This document shows, one piece after another, positions 54,967 to 64,000 of a stretch of 64,000 nt of DNA. The DNA lies in the NCBI RefSeq assembly GCF_021560175.1, contig NZ_CP091110.1, forward strand, positions 1,354,001-1,418,000, given 5' to 3'. The stretch is from Neobacillus drentensis. GTDB lineage: Bacteria > Bacillota > Bacilli > Bacillales > Cytobacillaceae. The notes under the pieces were generated by a model that worked only from the letters and a program-made list of their open reading frames with translations, was not told the origin of the DNA and did not search any database. The translations under genes and the position numbers were made by a program. Position 1 is the first letter of the stretch. Each line of letters begins with the position of its first letter.

Positions 54967-55806
54967 ATGCGGATAAAATCAGTAAAATGGTGGACGTATC
55001 ATATCCTTGTAGGTGGATTTGCCGTTCTAATGCTTTATCCAGTTATTTGGCTCCTGATGAGTTCGTTTAAAGAAAGTAATGCCATCTTCGTAACAGCCAA
55101 ATCACTAATACCTGATCCATTTATTTTGGATAACTTTGCGGAAGGCTGGAAGGGGATTGGCGGCAATTCCTTTGGAGTGTTTATAAAGAATACTGCGGTT
55201 CTGGTTATCGTAACGTTAATTGGCCAAGTAATTTCATCGTCGTTAATTGCCTTTGGCTTTGCTAGATTAGAATTTAAAGGTAAAGCAATCTGGTTTGGGC
55301 TTATGATGGTAACTTTGATGCTGCCTTATGAGGTTGTCATGGTTCCACAATATATCATCTTTTCGAAACTTGGATGGCTTAACTCGATTAAGCCAATTGC
55401 AATACCCGCATACTTTGGCCATCCATTCTTTATTTTCTTGCTAGTTCAATTTATCCGCACCATTCCAAGAGAGTTGGATGAAGCGGCAACCATTGATGGC
55501 TGTAATACCTTTAATATTTTCTATAAAATCATTTTGCCATTAATTAAACCAGCTTTGGCAACTGCGGCAATTTTCTCCTTCTATTGGACTTGGGATTCCT
55601 TACTAGGACCGGTATTATACTTAAACAGCCCGGCAAAATATACCGTTTCAATGGCATTAAATATGTTCTTAAGTAATGAAACTGTTTCGAACTGGGGTGC
55701 GATGTTTGCCATGTCCGTAGTGACCTTGGTTCCTGTCTTTGTCATTTTCTTTATCTTCCAAAGATATGTAGTAGAAGGAATTAGCACAAGCGGATTAAAA
55801 GGTTGA
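54967..55806 (+). CDS. yesQ: ABC transporter permease, YesQ type
   Basis: Second permease, 279 aa, six segments. The EAA loop is [23 protein letters not shown], and the C-terminus [14 protein letters not shown] is typical of the MalG type. GAAGGAGGG precedes the ATG. No ATPase gene is present; MsmX encoded elsewhere would power it, as known for YesOPQ. Confidence 0.92.
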   Translation: MRIKSVKWWTYHILVGGFAVLMLYPVIWLLMSSFKESNAIFVTAKSLIPDPFILDNFAEGWKGIGGNSFGVFIKNTAVLVIVTLIGQVISSSLIAFGFARLEFKGKAIWFGLMMVTLMLPYEVVMVPQYIIFSKLGWLNSIKPIAIPAYFGHPFFIFLLVQFIRTIPRELDEAATIDGCNTFNIFYKIILPLIKPALATAAIFSFYWTWDSLLGPVLYLNSPAKYTVSMALNMFLSNETVSNWGAMFAMSVVTLVPVFVIFFIFQRYVVEGISTSGLKG

Positions 55807-55814
55807 TGATTCGT

Positions 55815-55838
55815 GCCACTCCTTAATATCGGAGTGGC
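55815..55838 (+). promoter_or_regulatory. Stem-loop between yesQ and the second yesL
   Basis: GCCACTCC and GGAGTGGC with an 8-base loop and no T run directly behind. Probably an mRNA processing or attenuation element. Confidence 0.5.
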
Positions 55839-55879
55839 AGGGCTTGATCAACTTTTTACCTATCTGAAGGAGGATGCGT

Positions 55880-56524
55880 ATGGAAACTTCAAGTATTTTG
55901 GGCGGTATATATAAACTGATGGATTGGATCTCGAAACTAGCGTTATTAAATCTATTATGGATTGGCGCTACTATTCTTGGTCTGGGTGTTTTCGGCTTTT
56001 TTCCCTCGACTGTCGCAATGTTTGCAGTTGTGCGAAAATGGATGCTGGGCGAAGAAGAGGTTTCGATTTTAAAAACCTTCTGGGCTTCTTATAAAAAGGA
56101 ATTTATAAAAAGTAATCTTCTCGGTGTGTTTATTGCAGCTGCAGGATTGGTGTTATATGCAGATCTGTTATTCATTCAAAATGCAGGAAAAGATATGGCC
56201 GCATTTCTCTATATACCATTTTTCATCATCACTTTTATTTTTGTATGTACACTTTTTTATCTCATTCCAATATTTGTCCATTATGAGATGAAATTAGCCG
56301 AAGTAATCAAGAATTCATTTTTTGTTATGATTATGAATCCACTTTCCACTCTATATATGCTGATAGGAAGTTTTGGAATCTGTTTTGTTCTTTCCTATGT
56401 ACCGCCTATCTGTATCTTATTTAGCGGAAATTTATTAGCAATGCTATTCATGAAACCTGCATGTAACTCGTTTAATAAGATTCAGCGTAAGCATGAGGTG
56501 TATTTACAGGAACAAGGTATATAG
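55880..56524 (+). CDS. YesL family membrane protein (DUF624), second copy
   Basis: 214-aa membrane protein with the same layout as the first YesL: GGIYKLMDWISKLALLNLLWIGATI, FGFFPSTVAMFAVVRKWM, and late YVPPICILFSGNL. Function unknown. ATG 55880 lies 6 bases after GAAGGAGG; the ATG at 55874 touches that site. Linked to yesOPQ. Confidence 0.87.
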   Translation: METSSILGGIYKLMDWISKLALLNLLWIGATILGLGVFGFFPSTVAMFAVVRKWMLGEEEVSILKTFWASYKKEFIKSNLLGVFIAAAGLVLYADLLFIQNAGKDMAAFLYIPFFIITFIFVCTLFYLIPIFVHYEMKLAEVIKNSFFVMIMNPLSTLYMLIGSFGICFVLSYVPPICILFSGNLLAMLFMKPACNSFNKIQRKHEVYLQEQGI

Positions 56525-56557
56525 AATCGGGTCACCTTAACGGCTGCCCGATTTTTT
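56525..56557 (+). terminator. Terminator after the yesOPQ-yesL unit
   Basis: AATCGGG and CCCGATT arms around a 15-base loop, then a T run. Confidence 0.75.
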
Positions 56558-56650
56558 ATATAAAAACTACGAACAAGGAGGACAGACTAAACTACATCTA
56601 TGAATCTTTCATAAAGAAATTATTCACTATTCTTTAATTGGAGGAAAATA

Positions 56651-59600
56651 ATGATTAAAAAGTTTTCAAAAAAGTTGCCCGTTGTCGTTAGTTCTGCCAT
56701 GGTCTTATCAATGTTTGCTGGGGCAGGAGTAGTCCCGACAAAACAAACCCATGCTGCTGAGTTAACCAGTCTAAAATTTGATTTCGGTTCTAGTTCAAGC
56801 CCAGTGGCCCAAGGATATACCCAAGTTACCAACACTATGCTTTATAGCAGTGATAGAGGTTTTGGATTAAGCAAATCGGTAGATTTTAGGGATAGAGGGG
56901 TACCTGATGACCTCCGAAGGGATTTTAATAATGGATCAAATTATACCTTCTCAGTGGACGTTGCAAATGGAGAATATTATGTGAATGTAATAACGGGGGA
57001 TCAAACAGCTAGTAATAAAACTAGTTTTACCGTGGAAGGACAATCACTAGGTACGATATCCTCAAGTGCAGGCAACTTTGCAGAAAAGTCAAAAATAGTG
57101 ACGGTTAAAGATGGCCAGTTAAACGTTGATATTGGAGAGAATGGACGGGTCAATGCGATAGAAATTATCCCAATGGCGGCTCCAACTGGATTAGCACTCA
57201 CAGAAAAGAATCTTTATCCTGATACATCTGTTTCATTAAAATGGACTGAGGTAAATGGGGCACAAAGTTACAATGTTTATCGAAAAGCCGAAGGAGAAAC
57301 AGCGTCAATTAAAGTAGGAAGCACAAGCACCCCGGAATATAAAGATGAAACGGTTCAACTTGGTTTGAAATACGAATATTCTGTTACTCAAGTAAATGAA
57401 AAGGGAATTGAATCAGCAGCGAGTAATCCAATTAATGCAGCTCTAGTAGATGAAACAAAGGAAGTGCCAAAAACTCCTGCAGGTACAACACTCACCCATG
57501 CAACAGACACATCGCTCGCTTTCCAATGGAATACTTCGGATGAAGCATTGATGTATTATGTCTACCGGGCAAAATCTCCACAAGGGCCATTTGAAAGAGT
57601 GGGGATTTCCAAAAATGGGGAGTTCAATGATCAGTCCGTTTCACCAACAAGACATTATTACTACAGAGTCACAGCTGTTAACCTAGGAGGTATTTCTGAT
57701 CCTTCAAACACGATTGAAACACCTATAACAAAGGTGGTTCAACGCCAAATGGAAAAGCTTGACCGGGGCCTAGTTGCTGTAAAAGTTGAAAACGGTGTTT
57801 ATGTGGGCTGGCGTATGTTAGGGACAGATCCTGAAGGAGTCGCGTTTAACGTTTACCGGGACGGGCAAAAGGTTAATAAAGAGCCGATTACATCAAGCAC
57901 TAACTTTTTAGATAAAAATGGGGCAAAAGATTCCAAATACGATGTACGTGCCGTATTTAATGGAAATGAGGAACCGCTCGGAGAGGCTTTAGCCGTTGTG
58001 TGGGGCCAAAATTATTACGATCTCCCAATTCAAAAACCAGAGGGTGGAACGAGTCCTGATGGAAAATCCTATACATATAGTGCCAATGATGCAAGTGTAG
58101 GGGATGTGGATGGAGATGGTCAATATGAGATTATCTTAAAATGGTACCCATCTAATGCCAAGGATAACTCCCAATCAGGCTATACTGGAAATACCTATGT
58201 GGATGCCTATAAGTTTGATGGCACAAGACTGTGGCGGATCGATCTAGGCAAAAATATTCGTTCCGGGGCCCATTATACCCAAATGATGGTTTATGATTTA
58301 GATGGAGACGGAAAAGCAGAAGTTGCGATGAAAACAGCTGATGGAACCGTCGACGGTCAAGGGAACGTTATCGGTGATGCCAATGCAGATTACCGTAATT
58401 CCAGCGGCTATATTTTAAGCGGACCAGAATTTTTAACTATTTTTGATGGCTTAACAGGAAAAGAGCTAACAACGACTGATTATGATCCGCCAAGAGGTAA
58501 TGTCGCTGATTGGGGAGACAGCTATGGTAACCGTGTAGACCGCTTCCTTGCAGGTATTGCCTATTTGGATGGGGAAAGACCGACTCTTCTAATGGCACGC
58601 GGCTATTATACAAGAGCCGTCATAGCTGCATATAACTGGCGTGACGGAAAGTTAACAAAGGTGTGGACGTTTGATAGTAATAAAGAAGGCAATGGAGGGT
58701 ACGCCGGACAAGGGTACCACAACCTAAGTGTTGCTGATGTAGATCAAGATGGTAAGGATGAAGTTGTCTATGGTGCAGCGGTCATCGATGATAATGGAAC
58801 GGGTCTCTATACAACCGGTTTAGGCCATGGAGATGCCCAGCATGTTGGTGATCTAGATCCAACCCGACCTGGTTTAGAGATGTTCGCTGTTCATGAGGAT
58901 AAAAACTCAAAATATGGGATTGAATTTAGAGACGTCGAAACTGGTGAGGCCATTTGGGGTCAATTTACCGGAAGAGATACCGGAAGAGGATTATCGGCGG
59001 ATATTGATCCTAGATATCCGGGAGAAGAGTCGTGGGCGGTTAAGGGGGCATGGAATGACCCTACTGGTGATATGTTCACGGCTCAAGGAGAAAAAATTTC
59101 GTCTGACATCCCTGGTGCCAACTTTGCCATTTGGTGGGACGGTGACCTGCAGCGTGAAATACTAGACCATGGCAATTTTAATGATGCCGATCAAGTCGGG
59201 GTAGGAACAATTGGTAAGTGGGACTACGAGAATAAAAAACTAGTAAATATCTTAACTGCAGATGGAACTTTCTCTAATAATGGTACGAAAGGTAACCCGA
59301 CCTTACAAGCCGATCTATTTGGTGACTGGAGAGAAGAAGTCATTTGGAGAACGGAAGATAGCAGTGCATTACGAATCTATACAACTACAGATATGACAGA
59401 GCAGCGTATTCGCACATTGATGCACGATCCTGTGTACCGTGCCGGTGTTGCTTGGCAAAACGTCGGGTATAATCAGCCGCCGCATACTAGCTTCTTCTTA
59501 GGCTATGATATGCCAACTCCGCCTGTTCCAAGTTTATACTTAAATAAGGTGATTTCTGCTGCAGCCGATGTTAATCCAAATGTAATTGATAGAAAACAGA

Positions 59601-59887
59601 CAAATGGTAATGTTCCATTGACTGTTACTATTGAATTGGATAAGGAACATAAAGTTTCGGAGATTAATTCTGCAACTGTTAAAATGGTTGTTAACCGAAA
59701 AACGATTTTTGCAAAAACACATCCGTCTGTAAATGGCGAGAAAACGAATAAATTAATGGTTAAATTTGATAGACAGCAAGTTTCGGAAGCTTTAAAAGGT
59801 TATACTGGAGCTGTTCAGGTCCATATTAGTGGGTTCTTACAGGATGGGGTTAGCTTTAATTCGAAGGCTGAACTAACTTTGAAATAA
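56651..59887 (+). CDS. Secreted modular rhamnogalacturonan lyase, PL11 with galactose-binding-like and two FN3 domains
   Basis: Extracellular PL11 lyase, 1078 aa. Signal peptide about 1-36 ending THAAE. About 39-177 is a malectin/galactose-binding-like module (LKFDFGSSSSPVAQGYTQV, DLRRDFNNGSNYTFSVDVANGEYYV), the kind that also precedes CE12 domains. Two FN3 domains follow (about 178-272 and 276-365). The PL11 propeller spans about 375-985, with MEKLDRGLVAVKVENGVYVGWR, VGDVDGDGQYEI, YDLDGDGKAEV, VADVDQDGKDEV and YNQPPHTSFFLG. The last about 90 residues form a further beta domain of unknown type. The ATG follows GGAGGAAA. Followed by an esterase gene. Confidence 0.9.
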   Translation: MIKKFSKKLPVVVSSAMVLSMFAGAGVVPTKQTHAAELTSLKFDFGSSSSPVAQGYTQVTNTMLYSSDRGFGLSKSVDFRDRGVPDDLRRDFNNGSNYTFSVDVANGEYYVNVITGDQTASNKTSFTVEGQSLGTISSSAGNFAEKSKIVTVKDGQLNVDIGENGRVNAIEIIPMAAPTGLALTEKNLYPDTSVSLKWTEVNGAQSYNVYRKAEGETASIKVGSTSTPEYKDETVQLGLKYEYSVTQVNEKGIESAASNPINAALVDETKEVPKTPAGTTLTHATDTSLAFQWNTSDEALMYYVYRAKSPQGPFERVGISKNGEFNDQSVSPTRHYYYRVTAVNLGGISDPSNTIETPITKVVQRQMEKLDRGLVAVKVENGVYVGWRMLGTDPEGVAFNVYRDGQKVNKEPITSSTNFLDKNGAKDSKYDVRAVFNGNEEPLGEALAVVWGQNYYDLPIQKPEGGTSPDGKSYTYSANDASVGDVDGDGQYEIILKWYPSNAKDNSQSGYTGNTYVDAYKFDGTRLWRIDLGKNIRSGAHYTQMMVYDLDGDGKAEVAMKTADGTVDGQGNVIGDANADYRNSSGYILSGPEFLTIFDGLTGKELTTTDYDPPRGNVADWGDSYGNRVDRFLAGIAYLDGERPTLLMARGYYTRAVIAAYNWRDGKLTKVWTFDSNKEGNGGYAGQGYHNLSVADVDQDGKDEVVYGAAVIDDNGTGLYTTGLGHGDAQHVGDLDPTRPGLEMFAVHEDKNSKYGIEFRDVETGEAIWGQFTGRDTGRGLSADIDPRYPGEESWAVKGAWNDPTGDMFTAQGEKISSDIPGANFAIWWDGDLQREILDHGNFNDADQVGVGTIGKWDYENKKLVNILTADGTFSNNGTKGNPTLQADLFGDWREEVIWRTEDSSALRIYTTTDMTEQRIRTLMHDPVYRAGVAWQNVGYNQPPHTSFFLGYDMPTPPVPSLYLNKVISAAADVNPNVIDRKQTNGNVPLTVTIELDKEHKVSEINSATVKMVVNRKTIFAKTHPSVNGEKTNKLMVKFDRQQVSEALKGYTGAVQVHISGFLQDGVSFNSKAELTLK

Positions 59888-59896
59888 TGTGAAAAC

Positions 59897-59942
59897 TGGG
59901 AGAGACAGCGGTGTAATCGGCTTTCTCTCCCATTTGAATTCT
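59897..59942 (+). terminator. Hairpin after the 1078-aa PL11 gene
   Basis: TGGGAGAGA and TCTCTCCCA arms; a weak TTTGAATTCT tail suggests partial termination before the esterase. Confidence 0.55.
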
Positions 59943-59964
59943 ATTAAAAGTGGAGGATAAAAGA

Positions 59965-60756
59965 ATGACGGAAATTTTTCCGCTTTGGAATGATATAAAT
60001 CTAGAAGTAAGTGGACCAAACGAAAATGCGCCAAGCATCCAGCCTTTCTTACTTGAAGGAACTGGGCCCTTTTCGGTTATTATTGTAGCGGCGGGCGGTG
60101 CATACGCAAGACGCGCAGAACATGAAGCATATCCAGTTGCAAAATGGTTAAATTCAATCGGAATCTCATCGGTTGTGCTCAATTATAGGGTGGCGCCTTA
60201 CAAGCATCCTATTCCATTGAATGATGCAAAACGGGCCATTCGAATGGTTCGGTCACTTGCTGGAGACTGGAATCTAGATCCGAACCGTGTGGGGATCCTT
60301 GGATTTTCTGCTGGAGGGCATCTAGCATCCAGTGCGGGGACTCATTATGATCTAGGGAACCCGGAGGCCGAAGACCCTGTTGAGCGATATAGCAGCCGTC
60401 CGGATCTAATGATTCTTTGTTATCCTGTAATCACGATGGGAGAATTTGCACACGAAGGCAGCCGAACAAATTTATTGGGAGAATATCCTGACGCTGAGTT
60501 AGTGGAACTTTTATCGAATGAAAAACAAATTACAGGGGAAACACCACCGGCATTTTTATGGCATACTGCCGATGATGCCTCTGTACCAGTTGAGAATAGT
60601 TTACTGTTTGCAGCGGGGTTAGGCCGCCATAGGGTTCCGTTTGATTTACATATTTTTGAAAGCGGCAGGCACGGTTTAGGTTTAGCGGAGGAACATCCTG
60701 AGGCTAGCGAGTGGACGAGGCTATGTGAAAAATGGTTAAGGAAACAGAATTTTTAG
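59965..60756 (+). CDS. Alpha/beta hydrolase, acetyl-esterase-like
   Basis: 263-aa esterase of the BD-FAE / acetylxylan-esterase type. It shows VIIVAAGGAYARRAEHE (oxyanion loop), VLNYRVAPYKHP, DWNLDPNRVGILGFSAGGHLAS with the nucleophile Ser, WHTADDASVPVENSL with Asp, and FESGRHGLGLAEEH with His. No signal peptide, so it likely removes acetyl groups from imported oligomers. The ATG at 59965 follows GTGGAGG. Confidence 0.8.
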   Translation: MTEIFPLWNDINLEVSGPNENAPSIQPFLLEGTGPFSVIIVAAGGAYARRAEHEAYPVAKWLNSIGISSVVLNYRVAPYKHPIPLNDAKRAIRMVRSLAGDWNLDPNRVGILGFSAGGHLASSAGTHYDLGNPEAEDPVERYSSRPDLMILCYPVITMGEFAHEGSRTNLLGEYPDAELVELLSNEKQITGETPPAFLWHTADDASVPVENSLLFAAGLGRHRVPFDLHIFESGRHGLGLAEEHPEASEWTRLCEKWLRKQNF

Positions 60757-60801
60757 CTTGCTGTTTGTATGGTTGCTTTTTTTGAGAAGTACATTGGCTT
60801 T

Positions 60802-60915
60802 ATGGAAAGTGCCGATAAGTTCTCGAAAAGTGCCGATAAGGTGCTAAAAAGTGCCGATAAATCCCCAGAAAGTGCCGATAACTGCTCGAAAAGTGCCGAT
60901 AAAGTAAAAAATTAA
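60802..60915 (+). repeat. 21-bp-phased GCCGAT array encoding a 37-codon heptad-repeat frame
   Basis: GCCGAT occurs at 60811, 60832, 60853, 60874 and 60895, exactly 21 bases apart. Each lies in an AGTGCCGATAA core. From ATG 60802 to TAA 60913 one frame is open, with repeats S-A-D-K-x-x-K (MESADKFSKSADKVLK...). Only a weak ribosome site (gagaag) precedes it, so I list it as a repeat and not as a gene. It lies between the esterase stop and that gene's terminator, so it is transcribed. Confidence 0.75.
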
Positions 60916-60957
60916 AAATCGATAGTTGCTCTCGGGCACCTGTCGATTTATTTTTTT
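60916..60957 (+). terminator. Terminator after the esterase and repeat array
   Basis: AAATCGA and TCGATTT arms with a long loop and T-rich tail. Confidence 0.65.
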
Positions 60958-60972
60958 ATTAAAAGATTACTA

Positions 60973-61001
60973 TTCAAAAGTAAACAAACATGTAATATAA
61001 T
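60973..61001 (+). promoter_or_regulatory. Promoter of lutABC
   Basis: TTCAAA (60973-60978), 17 bases, TATAAT (60996-61001). The leader of about 70 bases is A-rich. No LutR operator could be identified with confidence. Confidence 0.6.
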
Positions 61002-61074
61002 AAAAACAAAAATAAATAAAAATCTAATTCAGGTATTTAAGATTTTTAGCTTCATTTAAAGGGGATGAAGATTC

Positions 61075-61791
61075 ATGAAGGTCAGCTTATTTGCAACCTG
61101 CCTTGTAGATATGTTCCAAAGTAATGTCGGAAAAGCAACCGTTGAATTACTAGAAAGACTAGGTTGTGAGATTGAGTTTCCAGAGTCACAAGTATGCTGT
61201 GGTCAGCCAGCTTATAATAGTGGTTATACAAAAGAATCCAAAGAAGCAATGAAGCGAATGATTGATACCTTTCAGAATGCTGAATATGTGGTGTGTCCAT
61301 CAGGATCATGTGCCTTTATGTTCCACGAATATCAACATGTATTTAAAGGAGATCCAGTTTGGGAACCAAAGGCCAAAAAACTGGCAGCAAAAACATTTGA
61401 ACTCACTCAATTCATTGTCGATGTATTAAAGGTTGAAGATGTAGGGGCAAAATTTGAGGGGACAGCCACCTATCATACCTCTTGTCATATGACGAGATTA
61501 CTAGGTGTTAAAAGAGCACCCATGATTCTCTTGAATAATGTCAAGGGATTAGAGTTTACTGAATTGCCAGGAAAAGAACAATGCTGCGGATTCGGAGGAA
61601 CTTTCTCTGTTAAAATGACACAAATTTCTGAACAGATGGTCGATGAAAAGGTTTGTCATGTGGAAGAAACAGAGGCTGATTATTTAATTGGTGCGGATGC
61701 AGGCTGTTTGATGAATATCGGCGGCAGGATTGATCGCAAAGGTAAACCGATCAAGGTTCTTCATATTGCTGAAGTATTAAATAGCCGCTAA
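61075..61791 (+). CDS. lutA: L-lactate utilization protein A (CCG-domain oxidoreductase subunit)
   Basis: Subunit of the LutABC complex that oxidises L-lactate to pyruvate. 238 aa, as in B. subtilis. It contains two cysteine-rich CCG motifs, [13 protein letters not shown] (about 40-52) and [15 protein letters not shown] (about 165-178), and SCHMTRLLG. The ATG follows AGGGGATG. First gene of the operon. Confidence 0.95.
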   Translation: MKVSLFATCLVDMFQSNVGKATVELLERLGCEIEFPESQVCCGQPAYNSGYTKESKEAMKRMIDTFQNAEYVVCPSGSCAFMFHEYQHVFKGDPVWEPKAKKLAAKTFELTQFIVDVLKVEDVGAKFEGTATYHTSCHMTRLLGVKRAPMILLNNVKGLEFTELPGKEQCCGFGGTFSVKMTQISEQMVDEKVCHVEETEADYLIGADAGCLMNIGGRIDRKGKPIKVLHIAEVLNSR

Positions 61792-61841
61792 TCGTTTTTT
61801 GGCGACCAATACGAGATTGCTTGGAATGGGGGAAAAAATAG

Positions 61842-63266
61842 ATGGCAATGAAGATCAGCGACCAGCAATTCAAGGAACGTGTCGAAAAAGGAATTCACGA
61901 TTCCTTTATGCGCGGAGCCGTTGCTGGCGCTCAAGACGGAATGGGAATAAAGCGGCGTGTTGCCGCTGAAGAGCTTGGAAATTGGGAAGACTGGCGTTCA
62001 CATGGGGAAGAAATCCGTCAGCATGTGTTAGAACATTTGGATTTTTATTTAGAACAATTAAGTGAAAATGTGGCAAAACGGGGCGGGCATGTCTTTTTTG
62101 CTCAAACAAAAGAAGAGGCCAATGACTATATCCGAGGAATTGTTCAGCAAAAAAATGCTAAAAAAATTGTGAAATCAAAATCGATGGTGACCGAGGAAAT
62201 CAGTTTAAACGCCATGTTGGAACAAGAAGGCTGCCAGGTTATTGAAACAGATCTTGGAGAATACATCCTTCAGGTTGATGACCATGATCCGCCGTCACAT
62301 ATAGTGGTACCAGCGTTACACAAAAATAAAGAACAGATTCGCGATGTATTCACAGAAAAGCTTGGCTATACAAAGACTTCCAAACCCGAAGAACTAGCTT
62401 GGCATGCCCGAGAAACACTCCGTCAGGAATATTTAACGGCAGATATCGGGATCACCGGCTGTAACTTTGCGGTTGCTGAGACAGGGTCTTTCAGTTTAGT
62501 TACAAATGAAGGGAATGCCGATTTAGTTACCGCCTTGCCGAAAACACAAATCACCGTAATGGGAATGGAGCGAATTGTGCCGACGTTTGAAGAGATGGAA
62601 GTGCTCGTCTCCTTATTAACAAGAAGTGCGGTCGGACAGAAGCTAACTAGTTATATCACTGTTTTGACTGGACCTAGAGAAGAATTGGACGTGGATGGTC
62701 CTGAAGAATTCCACTTAGTTATCGTCGATAATGGCAGGTCCAATATCCTTGGTGGAGAATTTCAATCCGTTCTCCAATGTATCCGCTGTGCAGCATGTGT
62801 CAATGTTTGTCCGGTTTACCGTCATGTTGGGGGACATTCGTATGGATCCATTTATGCAGGACCAATTGGTGCTGTCTTATCACCTTTACTTGGCGGCTAC
62901 GATGATTACAAAGAGCTTCCCTATGCCTCGACACTTTGCGGGGCCTGTACCGAAGTTTGCCCGGTGAAAATTCCGTTGCACAATCTTCTTCATAAGCATC
63001 GAGAAGTAATCGTAGAAAAAGAAGGAAAAGCACCAATCTCAGAAAAATTAGCCATGAAGGCATTTGGACTAGGCGCAGCTTCACCAGCCCTCTATAAAAT
63101 TGGTTCAAAAATCGCTCCAACGGCGATGAATCCTTTTACAGTGGGAGATAAAATTTCTAAGGGACCAGGACCATTAAAAGCCTGGACTGATATCCGTGAG
63201 TTCCCAGCCCCAAATAAAGAGAGATTCAGAGATTGGTTTAAAAACCGTGAAAAAGGGGGCCAATGA
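61842..63266 (+). CDS. lutB: L-lactate utilization protein B (iron-sulfur subunit)
   Basis: 474-aa iron-sulfur subunit of LutABC. Two ferredoxin-type Cys clusters, [19 protein letters not shown] (about 310) and [16 protein letters not shown] (about 360), bind 4Fe-4S centres. The N-terminal part begins [21 protein letters not shown] precedes the start. Its stop overlaps lutC by 4 bases. Confidence 0.96.
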   Translation: MAMKISDQQFKERVEKGIHDSFMRGAVAGAQDGMGIKRRVAAEELGNWEDWRSHGEEIRQHVLEHLDFYLEQLSENVAKRGGHVFFAQTKEEANDYIRGIVQQKNAKKIVKSKSMVTEEISLNAMLEQEGCQVIETDLGEYILQVDDHDPPSHIVVPALHKNKEQIRDVFTEKLGYTKTSKPEELAWHARETLRQEYLTADIGITGCNFAVAETGSFSLVTNEGNADLVTALPKTQITVMGMERIVPTFEEMEVLVSLLTRSAVGQKLTSYITVLTGPREELDVDGPEEFHLVIVDNGRSNILGGEFQSVLQCIRCAACVNVCPVYRHVGGHSYGSIYAGPIGAVLSPLLGGYDDYKELPYASTLCGACTEVCPVKIPLHNLLHKHREVIVEKEGKAPISEKLAMKAFGLGAASPALYKIGSKIAPTAMNPFTVGDKISKGPGPLKAWTDIREFPAPNKERFRDWFKNREKGGQ

Positions 63267-63988
63267 TGATGCCAGGAACAGTACAAAATCGTGAAGCCTT
63301 TCTAAATCAAATAGCCACAAGACTTGGGCGGCCTCGAATCTCTAAATCTGTGGAGAGACCAGACTGGAAGTTCCGTCCTCAGGAAGAAGTTTTAAAAGAT
63401 GCTACACAAGACGAATTGTTAGATGTATTAAAAGAACATTGTAAAAAAATTCATACAACTATTTATACGACGGATATTAGCGGGCTGTCATCAACCCTAA
63501 AAGAAGTCGTTACAAATTACGGCGGCGGTCCAATTGTAACATGGAAGGATGAGCGCTTTTCTCAGTGGGGCCTCGAATCTTTAATGAAACAAGAATGGCC
63601 AAGCCAAAATATCGATGTGTACGAATGGGATCATACAAAAGGCGAAGAAAACATCACTAAAGCAGAGCGGGCTAATGTTGGGATAACCATTAGTGAAATC
63701 ACCCTGGCTGAGTCCGGAACTGTGGTTTTATTCAGTGATGAGAATAAAGGACGTACGGTCAGCTTTTTACCTGCTACCTATATTGCTCTAATTCCAAAGA
63801 GTTCCATTGTTCCTAGAATGACACAAGCGGCTCAAAAAATGAGAGAAATCCATCAAAAAACAGGCCATGTTGCATCCTGCATTAATTTTATAACTGGACC
63901 AAGTAACTCAGCTGATATTGAGTTAAATCTGGTTGTCGGTGTACATGGACCGGTAAAAGCGACTTATATCGTCATTAACGATCTGTAA
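63263..63988 (+). CDS. lutC: L-lactate utilization protein C
   Basis: 241-aa third subunit (LUD domain) of the lactate-oxidising complex. Typical blocks are RTNREAFL-like [54 protein letters not shown] and [25 protein letters not shown]. Start within lutB, with AAAAAGGGGG upstream; complete, ending 12 bases before the window end. Confidence 0.95.
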   Translation: MMMPGTVQNREAFLNQIATRLGRPRISKSVERPDWKFRPQEEVLKDATQDELLDVLKEHCKKIHTTIYTTDISGLSSTLKEVVTNYGGGPIVTWKDERFSQWGLESLMKQEWPSQNIDVYEWDHTKGEENITKAERANVGITISEITLAESGTVVLFSDENKGRTVSFLPATYIALIPKSSIVPRMTQAAQKMREIHQKTGHVASCINFITGPSNSADIELNLVVGVHGPVKATYIVINDL

Positions 63989-64000
63989 AACGTATAGATT

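Noticed and set aside
60811..60910. Repeat arrays (also 10.9 and 19.9 kb) as CRISPR
   Set aside because: Units are 21 bases with a 6-9 base core, far too short for CRISPR repeats and spacers, and there are no cas genes.

Overview
The window is a low-G+C Firmicute chromosome segment, most likely from a Bacillus sensu lato species (Neobacillus-like). Support comes from the AGGAGG ribosome sites, frequent TTG/GTG starts, the yjcDFGH, adaA-adaB, yes/yet/lpl and lutABC gene sets known from Bacillus subtilis, and cre-like CcpA sites. All assignments are by reading; no search was run.

Layout. (1) About 1-4.4 kb is housekeeping DNA: a partial UvrD-family helicase (yjcD type), then yjcF, yjcG, yjcH and a small WYL-like protein, all on the minus strand. 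(2) 4.5-7.43 kb holds a tRNA-Val(GAC) gene and the relic of a 2.85-kb element integrated in its 3' end. The relic has 43-bp att-like repeats, GGGGACA repeats near both ends, an integrase that has lost its N-terminus, and an IS110-family transposase with a candidate bridge-RNA region. (3) 7.6-10.9 kb carries two small membrane proteins and an alkylation-repair cluster (alkA, adaA, adaB). (4) 10.99-60.8 kb is one very large locus for rhamnogalacturonan-I and pectin use. (5) 61-64 kb is lutABC for L-lactate oxidation.

How the pectin locus works. Three secreted PL11 rhamnogalacturonan lyases (857, 1038 and 1078 aa, with different accessory domains) cut the backbone outside the cell. Two ABC importers (LplABC-like and YesOPQ-like, each with a YesL/DUF624 protein nearby, plus a spare binding protein) take up oligomers. 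Inside the cell, a YesX-type PL11, a YetA-type PL26, two GH105 unsaturated-galacturonyl hydrolases, a GH42 galactosidase, a GH106-like rhamnosidase, two CE12 acetylesterases, another esterase, a PL22 oligogalacturonate lyase and a divergent GH115-like protein finish the job. KduI and KduD convert the unsaturated uronate to KDG, and RhaM handles rhamnose anomers. Control appears to come from a membrane-anchored AraC regulator (YesS), a YesM/YesN two-component system and CcpA.

Points that stand out: a recurring GCAAAAATGT-like motif upstream of most pectin transcription units, which may be the regulon operator; three intergenic arrays in strict 21-bp (7-codon) phase sharing a GCSGATA core; matching stem-loops between the binding-protein and permease genes of both ABC operons; a stub of a GH4 galacturonidase fused by overlap to a polysaccharide deacetylase; and a duplicated binding protein locked to the two-component system.
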